From positions 1 to 5,741 of the forward strand of contig JAITBO010000007.1 of the NCBI GenBank assembly GCA_031283505.1: DNA of 5,741 nt. The letters run 5' to 3'. Positions 1 to 5,262 of this stretch are shown piece by piece. Each line of letters starts with the position of its first letter. Position 1 is the stretch's first letter. Source of the DNA: Treponema sp. (GTDB lineage Bacteria; Spirochaetota; Spirochaetia; Treponematales; Breznakiellaceae). The position numbers were made by a program, and so were the translations under genes. A model generated the notes under the pieces. It was not told the DNA's origin and ran no database searches. It saw nothing but the letters and a program-made list of their open reading frames with translations.

Positions 1-210
1 CGGCTGCGGCCCGTGTTGATGACCACCCTGACGACGATTCTGGGATTGATACCCATGGCGTTTTTCCCCGGAAAATCTTCCATGATGATCCAGCCCATAG
101 GACTGACCGTCATAGGCGGACTGACCTCCTCCACCTTTATTACGCTGTTCTTTATTCCCGTCATGTATTCGTTCATAAACGAACACCGGGGAAAACTAAA
201 GGCCGTATAA
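1..210 (+). CDS. RND efflux pump inner-membrane subunit, C-terminal fragment
   Basis: The gene runs in from the left edge; the frame is open from base 1 to a TAA at 208-210, so only the last 69 residues are visible. These read [20 protein letters not shown], a hydrophobic stretch, then a [20 protein letters not shown] segment and a short charged tail. This is the typical end of AcrB/MexB-like (HAE1) RND transporters: the R-L-R-P-(I/V)-L-M-T motif, the penultimate transmembrane helix, and a final helix starting at VIGGL and ending in a P-V-(L/M)-Y-S motif. Such proteins are inner-membrane, proton-driven trimers that export drugs, lipids or other hydrophobic compounds together with a periplasmic adaptor and an outer-membrane channel. 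The visible part cannot tell the substrate. No strong hairpin terminator follows; A-rich sequence begins at the stop codon. Confidence 0.9.
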   Translation, partial: RLRPVLMTTLTTILGLIPMAFFPGKSSMMIQPIGLTVIGGLTSSTFITLFFIPVMYSFINEHRGKLKAV

Positions 211-374
211 AAAAGAAATAAAAAAGGAAACGAACAAGACTAATGGTAAACCATCCGGTACTGACATTTTGAAACGGCCTCATTCTTCTTCGCCATTTTT
301 TGAGTATCCCTGCCCTGCCCGTACTCTTTACCCCTTCATTAATTGCGGATAAACTTTAACAAGCAGGTAAGGAA
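211..374. other. Intergenic region between RND gene and PHP operon
   Basis: This 164-base gap has no convincing gene. It starts A-rich and contains a small interrupted palindrome, ATGGT-AA-ACCAT (243-254), which could be an operator but is short enough to be chance. It becomes C/T-rich near 270-335. A promoter for the downstream operon should lie here. The best sigma-70-like pair I can find is TTGAGT near 300 with TACTCT about 16 bases later, which is a poor match. No rho-independent terminator for the RND gene is obvious: the T run at 296-301 is preceded only by a 3-bp possible stem. Confidence 0.4.
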
Positions 375-1733
375 ATGATGGATTCTACAAAGACTTTACT
401 CTCGTGCATCAACGATCCCGCCGCGTTTTGGGAGGATCGGATTAGGGCGCTGAAAACCTGGGAAGCGGAACAGCCGGTCCCGCCGCCATCCGGGGAAGTA
501 AACAACCATATTCATACGATTTACAGCTTTAGCCCCTATACTCCTGCTATGGCGGCCCTGCGCAGCCGGGAAGCGGGGCTTGGGGCGGCGGGTTCGGTGG
601 ACCACGACTCTATTGCCGCAGCGGAGGAGATGGTTGCGGCCTGCGCCGTCCTGGGCATAGGGGGCTGTTCCGGGTTCGAGGTCCGGGTAAGCTTTAAAAA
701 CGGCGCGGACGGCGGGCCGGGGCTTTTCGCGGACAGGAAGATCAACAACCCCGATTCGGCAGGGATCGCTTACATGACCGTCCAGGGGGTGCCTGAATCG
801 GCTGTTCCCCTGGTGGCGGAATTCCTGCGGCCCATACGGGAGGAGCGGCTGCTCCGTACCAGGGCCATGACGGAAAGCGCCAATGTCATCCTTAAAGAGG
901 CGGGACTTGGGGAGATCGATTTTGAAAGGGATATACGCGGCCGCTCCCGGTTTGACTACGGCGGGGGTATCACCGAACGGCACCTCCTGGCAGCCGTGGC
1001 GGAGGTCTTTATCAAAAAATACGGGAAGGGCCCGGACCTGGTTTCCGCCCTGGAAGGCAAGCTGGGTGTAAAGCCGCCTCCCAAAATCGCGGCGTTGCTC
1101 TCGGAGGGCGAAAACGTTCATTATTTATACGATTTGCTGGGAATACTAAAGTCCGCCTTCCTCCCCCGCATATTCATTCAGCCCGGAGAGAAAGAGTGTG
1201 TTCCCGCCCGGCAGGTGACGGCCTTTGCCGCCGGTATAGGGGCTATCCCCGCCTACGCATACCTGGGGGATGTAGGGGAGTCGCCCACAGGGGACAAAAA
1301 GGCCGAACGCTTTGAGGACGCATTTCTGGAGACCCTCTTTGAAGAGCTTTTCCGCCTGGGTTACCGGGCCGTTGCGTATATGCCGCCCCGGAACACGGAA
1401 GAACAACTCCGCCGGGTTCAGCGGCTTTGTGCGGAATGGGGTTTTATGGAAATATCCGGCGTGGACATCAACAGTTCCCGCCAGTCTTTCAACTGCCCCG
1501 AAGTCCTGCTCCCGCCCTTCCGCCACCTGATAGACACCACCTGGGCCCTCATCGCCCATGAACGGCTAAGTTCCGTGGACAAGAGATTTGGCCTCTTTGC
1601 CCCGGACAATCCCCTGGCGGCGATAAGCCTGGCGGAAAGGCTGGCGGTCTATGCCGGGGTAGGACGGCGCCCTGATTTACGAGATAAAACGTCTTGTTAT
1701 ACCATAATTGATGATATAAGAAAGGGAAAGTAA
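375..1733 (+). CDS. PHP-domain metal-dependent hydrolase-like protein
   Basis: This 452-aa protein has the N-terminal signature of the PHP (polymerase and histidinol phosphatase) superfamily: H45-I-H47 in NNHIHT, then VDHDS with D76 and H77, then GFEVR with E102. In the family these bind two or three metal ions for phosphoester or related hydrolysis. Further on the match departs from the norm. Where an AHP/AHS-type histidine motif is expected there is IPAYAYLGD (about 292-299), and the terminal D-x-H motif appears as GVDINSSRQSF with D364 and N366. H203 and H249 are other possible ligands. No signal peptide or polymerase domain is seen, so it is probably cytoplasmic. ATG codons lie at 375 and 378; AAGGA at 369-373 sits very close, favouring 378 slightly. 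It is followed 12 bases later by the SDR gene. The PHP fold is fairly sure; the substrate is unknown, and a sugar-phosphate or lactone role is only inferred from neighbours. Confidence 0.85.
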   Translation: MMDSTKTLLSCINDPAAFWEDRIRALKTWEAEQPVPPPSGEVNNHIHTIYSFSPYTPAMAALRSREAGLGAAGSVDHDSIAAAEEMVAACAVLGIGGCSGFEVRVSFKNGADGGPGLFADRKINNPDSAGIAYMTVQGVPESAVPLVAEFLRPIREERLLRTRAMTESANVILKEAGLGEIDFERDIRGRSRFDYGGGITERHLLAAVAEVFIKKYGKGPDLVSALEGKLGVKPPPKIAALLSEGENVHYLYDLLGILKSAFLPRIFIQPGEKECVPARQVTAFAAGIGAIPAYAYLGDVGESPTGDKKAERFEDAFLETLFEELFRLGYRAVAYMPPRNTEEQLRRVQRLCAEWGFMEISGVDINSSRQSFNCPEVLLPPFRHLIDTTWALIAHERLSSVDKRFGLFAPDNPLAAISLAERLAVYAGVGRRPDLRDKTSCYTIIDDIRKGK

Positions 1734-1737
1734 GGAG
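1732..1737 (+). promoter_or_regulatory. Shine-Dalgarno overlapping PHP stop codon
   Basis: AAGGAG begins inside the TAA stop of the PHP gene (1731-1733) and lies 8 bases before the ATG at 1746. This fixes the SDR start and implies that the two genes share a transcript and are probably translationally coupled. Confidence 0.8.
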
Positions 1738-1745
1738 AATTATCT

Positions 1746-3053
1746 ATGAACAACCAAGGAGAACATCAAAGCCTGGCCGCCATCATCCGGGGATTGTACC
1801 TGGCCGCCACGGGAAAATCCTGGGTAGTCTGTCAGGATTTCCGGGGAGCCCCGGAATCCCTGTCGATTCCCCGGGAGGCGATTGTCGTGGATATTGCCCC
1901 GGCGGGGGATCAGGCGCCTTCATCGTTCCGTTTTGATGAGGCGGCGGCGAAGATACTCCACGAAGCCTTTACAGCCTGGGAATTCGAGCGGGCGCCCTCA
2001 GGGGTGGAGGCGGTCACCAAGACGCCGCGGGTACGGAATTTTCCTTCCTGCATGGCGGTAAAAAACGGCGACTCTACGGAGGACCTGTATTGGATAGACC
2101 GGGACTTGGATGCCGTGCGGAAACGCATGGCGGAAGGGGACGGAGCCCTTCTGGAAGTGGTCAGGGACCAGCTTTCTCTGATGGAAGAACAGGCTTTGAG
2201 TTCGGGACTGGACGCCGCCGGTCGTTCAAATGTGGTTAAAGGCCGTATCGCCGTGGTTACCGGAGGCGCCCAGGGTTTTGGGGAGGAGATAGTCCGGGGG
2301 CTCGCCGCATCGGGGGCTTTGGTGTTCATCGCCGACCTCAACATAGAAGGTGCGGAAAAGCTGGCCAGAGGGATCAACGCCGCCGAAAAGCGTACCGCCG
2401 CCGTGCCGGTGGCGGTCAACGTTGCGGACGAGGCCTCGGTAGAAGCCCTTTTTCGGACCATACGGGAAACCGCCGGGGGACTGGACCTCTGTATCAGCAA
2501 CGCCGGGGTACTCCGGGCCGGCAGCGTTTTGGAACAGGATTTGGAGGACTTTAAATTTGTCACGGACATCAACTACACCGGGTACTTCATCATGGTGAAA
2601 CATACGGCCAGGCTTTTCAAACAACAGCACCTTACCGCCTCTGCCTGGAAGACCGACATTATCCAGATCAACTCCAAATCGGGGCTTGAAGGTTCCAACA
2701 AAAACGGGGCCTATGCGGGGGGTAAATTCGGCGGCATAGGGCTTACCGCCAGCTTTGCCCTGGAACTGATAGCTTATAATATCAAGGTGAACGCCATCTG
2801 TCCGGGGAATTTTCTGGACGGCCCCCTGTGGTCCGACCCGGAAAAGGGCCTTTTTGTGCAGTACCTCAAGGCGGGCAAAGTGCCGGGAGCCAAGAGTATC
2901 GCCGATGTAAAGACTTTTTACGAGGCAAAGGTTCCCATGAGGCGGGGCTGTACCGGCGCGGACGTGATGCGGGCCGTCTATTATATCGTGGAACAGGAAT
3001 ACGAAACCGGCCAGGCTCTTCCGGTTACCGGGGGCCAGGTGATGTTACACTAG
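1746..3053 (+). CDS. SDR-family NAD(P)-dependent oxidoreductase with N-terminal extension
   Basis: The 435-aa product ends in a complete classical short-chain dehydrogenase domain (about residues 165-435). It shows the Rossmann motif TGGAQGFG (172-179, TGxxxGxG), D197 at the end of the second strand (ADLN, usually favouring NAD over NADP), NAG (252-254), catalytic S310, and Y323-x-x-x-K327. The spacing of 13 residues between S310 and Y323 is standard, and the C-terminal CPGN and VTGG segments also fit. Classical SDRs are about 250 aa; here residues 1-165 form an extra domain that I do not recognise. It contains a SLAAIIRGLYLAATGKSWVV stretch and a later charged, probably helical linker (about 115-155). 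Sorbitol-6-phosphate dehydrogenase-like enzymes and aldolase-SDR fusions are the nearest things I can think of, but the extension is far shorter than the aldolase part of those fusions. The active site looks intact. The context suggests polyol or sugar oxidation; the substrate is unknown. Confidence 0.9.
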   Translation: MNNQGEHQSLAAIIRGLYLAATGKSWVVCQDFRGAPESLSIPREAIVVDIAPAGDQAPSSFRFDEAAAKILHEAFTAWEFERAPSGVEAVTKTPRVRNFPSCMAVKNGDSTEDLYWIDRDLDAVRKRMAEGDGALLEVVRDQLSLMEEQALSSGLDAAGRSNVVKGRIAVVTGGAQGFGEEIVRGLAASGALVFIADLNIEGAEKLARGINAAEKRTAAVPVAVNVADEASVEALFRTIRETAGGLDLCISNAGVLRAGSVLEQDLEDFKFVTDINYTGYFIMVKHTARLFKQQHLTASAWKTDIIQINSKSGLEGSNKNGAYAGGKFGGIGLTASFALELIAYNIKVNAICPGNFLDGPLWSDPEKGLFVQYLKAGKVPGAKSIADVKTFYEAKVPMRRGCTGADVMRAVYYIVEQEYETGQALPVTGGQVMLH

Positions 3054-3054
3054 G

Positions 3055-3083
3055 AGTTTGTTGAACTTGAAGCGCAACAAACT
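3055..3083 (+). repeat. Hairpin immediately after SDR stop codon
   Basis: A perfect 9-bp inverted repeat, AGTTTGTTG (3055-3063) and CAACAAACT (3075-3083), surrounds an 11-base loop that could itself form a 3-bp CTT/AAG stem. It starts two bases after the TAG stop. No U tract follows, so it is not a standard intrinsic terminator. It may protect the mRNA 3' end, or it may be a copy of a dispersed palindromic element. Confidence 0.65.
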
Positions 3084-3142
3084 GCCAGGAACTGTGTCCG
3101 CTGAAATCCGGGTTCCGTTAAGGGCCGGGTAAGGGGGGCGTT

Positions 3143-3172
3143 GCGGGGGGCCTCCCCCGCAGAGGGGGGAGG
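3143..3172 (+). repeat. Overlapping, mutually exclusive G/C-rich hairpins
   Basis: Two stems compete for the same C-rich strand. One pairs GCGGGGG (3143-3149) with CCCCCGC (3154-3160) around a GCCT loop. The other pairs CCTCCCCC (3151-3158) with GGGGGAGG (3165-3172) around a 6-base loop. Both are perfect, 7 and 8 bp. They sit in a spacer with no gene and could act as an attenuator-like switch or belong to a repeat element. Confidence 0.55.
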
Positions 3173-3181
3173 CGGAAGACT

Positions 3182-3202
3182 GCGGCTTGCGAAGCAAGCC
3201 GC
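3182..3202 (+). repeat. Perfect 9-bp stem-loop with GAA loop
   Basis: GCGGCTTGC (3182-3190) and GCAAGCCGC (3194-3202) form a perfect stem closed by a GAA triloop. It is the strongest hairpin in the spacer upstream of the transporter. No T tract follows directly. Confidence 0.7.
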
Positions 3203-3215
3203 TTGGCTGGAGGCA

Positions 3216-3237
3216 GGGGGGAGACTTCCCCCCCTTT
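3216..3237 (+). terminator. Possible intrinsic terminator upstream of the transporter gene
   Basis: GGGGGGA (3216-3222) pairs with TCCCCCC (3227-3233) around a GACT loop and is followed by C and TTT. The stem is strong but the U tract is only three bases, so termination would be partial at best. It lies 47 bases before the transporter start and after the SDR gene. It may separate the PHP-SDR transcript from the transporter or attenuate read-through into it. Confidence 0.4.
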
Positions 3238-3261
3238 AATGTATCCGGTCTTCAATTAAAG
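3234..3261 (+). promoter_or_regulatory. Inverted repeat, possible operator before transporter
   Basis: CTTTAAT (3234-3240) is exactly complementary to ATTAAAG (3255-3261), with a 14-base spacer and a centre-to-centre distance of 21 bases, two helical turns. That arrangement suits a dimeric repressor. It lies 22 bases before the start codon, in the only AT-rich part of the spacer. It could also be a chance inverted repeat or a weak hairpin. Confidence 0.3.
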
Positions 3262-3270
3262 CTGATTTTG

Positions 3271-3276
3271 AAGGAG
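3271..3276 (+). promoter_or_regulatory. Shine-Dalgarno of transporter gene
   Basis: AAGGAG lies 7 bases before the ATG at 3284. The spacing is standard and supports this start over later in-frame methionines. Confidence 0.8.
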
Positions 3277-3283
3277 TGTCTCT

Positions 3284-4618
3284 ATGGCAAACACAAGATT
3301 GACGGTAAAGCAGAAACTGGGGTTCGGCATCTTTGACCTGGGGGGGAATATGCTTTTTACCCTTATGGGGTTCTGGTGCCTGAAATACCTGACCGATGTC
3401 GTGGGTATCGCGGCTGCCTGGGCGGGTATCGCGGTTATGGCGGGGAAGATATGGGACGCGGTGACCGATCCCGCCATGGGCTATATCTCCGACCGAACCT
3501 TGTCCCGCTGGGGCAGAAGGCGGCCCTATCTCCTTTTTGGGGCTGTCCCCATGATGCTGGCCATGTGGCTCTTTTTTACCGTCCCCGGAATCGCAAACCC
3601 GGCGCTCCTGGTCGTCTGGGCGATGTTGACCCTGATGCTTCTCAACACGGCGTCCACGGTGATCAACATCCCCTACTCTTCCCTGACCCCGGAACTCACC
3701 GACGACTACCACGAGCGGAGTACCCTGAACGGCTACCGTTTCGGCTGCGCGGTGTTCGGTACGATTGCCGGGGCTGCGGCGGTGCTGCCCCTGACGGAGG
3801 TCTTTCCCACGGAACGCCTGGGCTGGTCCATGATGGGCCTCATCCTGGGGACGGTGATGGCTCTGGTCACCCTCCTCACCTTCTTCGGCACGAAGGAAAA
3901 ACCCCATACCAAAGCGGACTTACCCACCCAGGGGTTCTTTTCCACTTATAAGGAAGTGTTTCGCAACCGGCCTTATGTGCGGCTTATCATCACCTACGCC
4001 CTGAACCTGACGGGCCTGACCTTTCTCCAGAGCATCCTGGCCTATTACACCGAATACATATACGGACGGCCCGACATCACCCCCCTGGTGATGATGATAC
4101 TCCTGGTGACCGCCATGGTTTTTATTCCTGTTTCCGTGCTGGTGTCCAGGAAGATAGGGAAGAAGCGGACCTACCAGATATGCTTCCTGGTTCTCTCCAG
4201 CGCGTGCCTGGCCATCTTCTTTTTGGGCCATATCCTGGGGCCGGCATTCTTTCTCCCCTTTATGATCTACGCGGGTATAGGCGTGGGGTTCGGCTACGTG
4301 GCGCCCTTTGCCATGGTGCCTGACACCATTGAATACGACGCGGTTACCTCCGGGGAGCGGAAGGAAGGGGCGTACTACGGTATGTGGACCTTCATCTCAA
4401 AGCTGGGGACCAGCCTTTCGGTGTTTATCTCCGGCCTGATACTTTCCGCCGGGGGCTACATAGCCAACCAGGTCCAGAGCGAAAGCGCGATTAGGGCGAT
4501 CAAGCTCATCATAGGGCCTATCCCCGCCCTGATCCTCCTGGGGGCGCTGGTGGTTATCAACGGCTATCCCCTGGACGAAAAGACCTACAAGGAGCTGCTG
4601 GAAAAAGAGGGGAAGTGA
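3284..4618 (+). CDS. GPH (MelB/XylP-type) sugar:cation symporter, MFS superfamily
   Basis: This 444-aa protein, with about 12 hydrophobic segments, is a full-length member of the glycoside-pentoside-hexuronide:cation symporter family. The diagnostic loop reads GKIWDAVTDPAMGYISDRT followed by SRWGRRRP (about 54-81). By position, D58 and D62 match the two helix-II aspartates (D55 and D59) of MelB that bind the coupling cation, and T61 stands where MelB has N58. Later family motifs are YSSLTPELTDDYHERSTLNG (131-150) and PDTIEYDAVTSGERKEGAYYG (316-336), the usual central and C-terminal GPH signatures. It acts in the inner membrane, importing a sugar, glycoside or uronate with Na+ or H+. It follows the SDR gene after a 230-base structured spacer on the same strand, so it may share the operon or have its own control. 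The family is sure; the substrate cannot be told from sequence alone. Confidence 0.93.
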   Translation: MANTRLTVKQKLGFGIFDLGGNMLFTLMGFWCLKYLTDVVGIAAAWAGIAVMAGKIWDAVTDPAMGYISDRTLSRWGRRRPYLLFGAVPMMLAMWLFFTVPGIANPALLVVWAMLTLMLLNTASTVINIPYSSLTPELTDDYHERSTLNGYRFGCAVFGTIAGAAAVLPLTEVFPTERLGWSMMGLILGTVMALVTLLTFFGTKEKPHTKADLPTQGFFSTYKEVFRNRPYVRLIITYALNLTGLTFLQSILAYYTEYIYGRPDITPLVMMILLVTAMVFIPVSVLVSRKIGKKRTYQICFLVLSSACLAIFFLGHILGPAFFLPFMIYAGIGVGFGYVAPFAMVPDTIEYDAVTSGERKEGAYYGMWTFISKLGTSLSVFISGLILSAGGYIANQVQSESAIRAIKLIIGPIPALILLGALVVINGYPLDEKTYKELLEKEGK

Positions 4619-4797
4619 GTTTTGCAAAGCGAAACTTCCGGCGGATTTTACTTTGGAATTTGGGTACGCCAGCCTCCGCGGGGCTGGCGCAATACCCTCC
4701 GAGGCCGGCGGACTATGGTCCGGCAAAATGCGACAAGCCCCATCCTTCACCGACAGGGCATCCTCTCCAAGACCCGGCGCGGCTTTGGGGGACTTTG
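4619..4797. other. Non-coding, hairpin-containing gap between convergent genes
   Basis: No gene is supported in this 179-base GC-rich stretch between the transporter stop and the last codon of the - strand frame. It holds an imperfect stem near 4617-4636 (GTTTTGC/GCGAAAC with one G-U pair and an AAA loop), a strong stem at 4667-4689, and a 5-bp stem CGGAC/GTCCG at 4709-4722. Neither strand shows a T tract after these stems, so no canonical bidirectional terminator is present. Confidence 0.5.
4667..4689 (+). repeat. 8-bp GC-rich hairpin between convergent genes
   Basis: CGCCAGCC (4667-4674) and GGCTGGCG (4682-4689) form a perfect stem with a 7-base loop. It may stop exonucleases at the 3' ends of both convergent transcripts. 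A U tract is missing on both strands. Confidence 0.55.
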
Positions 4798-5241
4798 TCA
4801 AAAGCTGAGACTCCAAATATCCGACAAGCTCCAGTCTGTGATACGGTATAGGTTGAATCGATACCAGCCCCACCCAAAAAGGCCGCGCCACTGGGCCTGA
4901 GCTTTCGGGGGCAGCACAAAATCACTCGGATTTCCATCACTATCTTTTTCTGAAACGATAAGCCATGCGCTCTTCCCCTGGAACCTTTCGCTGTCGGATA
5001 AGGTTTCATAGGCTATACGGGTATTGCCAAACAAGGCCTAGGCTTCACCGAAAAAAATTGCATCAAAAAGTTTCCCTATCTTTTCTGATTGATAGGCATA
5101 CTGGCGCCCCGGAAACAGGCAGGCGCTAACCCCTGCCATGTGTAGTTCTTGGGAGGGGAATATAAAGAGATCCTCCGGCTGTATCTGTTCTGACAGATAG
5201 GTATAAAACTGGTTGCTCTTAGCGCCAGCACAGTTTGTCAT
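4798..5241 (-). pseudogene. Reading frame with in-frame amber codon, like a GT-C C-terminal soluble domain
   Basis: Reading leftward from ATG at 5241, 67 codons lead to TAG at 5040-5038, and the same frame then stays open for 79 more residues to TGA at 4800-4798. The halves are in one frame and read as one protein of about 147 residues. It includes FYTYLSEQIQPEDLFIF near the start, FGNTRIAYETLSD after the amber, and WYRFNLYRI near the end. This style resembles the C-terminal soluble part of membrane glycosyltransferases of the GT39/ArnT kind, but no membrane segment is present. That resemblance is by eye only. A good AAGGAG (5253-5248) sits 6 bases before the ATG, 21 bases after the upstream gene. 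The gene is probably inactivated by a nonsense change, for example CAG to TAG, and may have lost its membrane part earlier. Recoding of UAG is unlikely, as the SDR gene ends with TAG. Confidence 0.6.
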
Positions 5242-5247
5242 ATTACA

Positions 5248-5253
5248 CTCCTT
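5248..5253 (-). promoter_or_regulatory. Shine-Dalgarno of the amber-interrupted frame
   Basis: On the - strand AAGGAG lies 6 bases before the ATG at 5241-5239. Its presence argues that this ATG is or was a true start and that the frame is not merely a readthrough remnant of the upstream gene. Confidence 0.65.
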
Positions 5254-5262
5254 TTTGAATAA

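Noticed and set aside
243..272. A nine-codon open frame (MVNHPVLTF) upstream of the PHP gene, as a possible leader peptide
   Set aside because: No well-spaced Shine-Dalgarno, no codon run or attenuator structure after it; chance is a sufficient explanation.
396..1121. A 241-codon open frame on the - strand opposite the PHP gene
   Set aside because: It is antisense to a gene with clear PHP motifs, its protein is rich in R, P and G as expected from the complement of GC-rich coding DNA, and it shows no recognisable family.
1910..2630. Two overlapping - strand open frames opposite the SDR gene
   Set aside because: They are complements of a well-supported SDR coding region, with low-complexity S/A/R-rich or mixed products and no ribosome binding evidence.
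3054..3283. CRISPR, tRNA or IS end in the spacer
   Set aside because: No regularly spaced direct repeats, no cloverleaf with acceptor and T-arm signature, and no transposase or matching terminal inverted repeats.
3236..3951. Long open frames on both strands within the transporter gene
   Set aside because: The GPH symporter frame explains the region fully; the others encode H, G, R and P-rich products typical of shadow frames.
4615..4900. Two + strand open frames after the transporter, one with a GTG overlapping its stop
   Set aside because: The products are proline and arginine rich with no family resemblance. They run across hairpins and into the antisense of the better-supported - strand frame.
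4713..5009. A 98-codon - strand frame overlapping the interrupted gene
   Set aside because: It overlaps in another frame the part whose sequence continues sensibly from the upstream ribosome binding site; no start signal or family seen.
5038..5040. Genome-wide UAG recoding such as pyrrolysine
   Set aside because: The SDR gene ends with TAG right after its normal VTGG C-terminus, so UAG acts as a stop in this genome; a local nonsense mutation is simpler.
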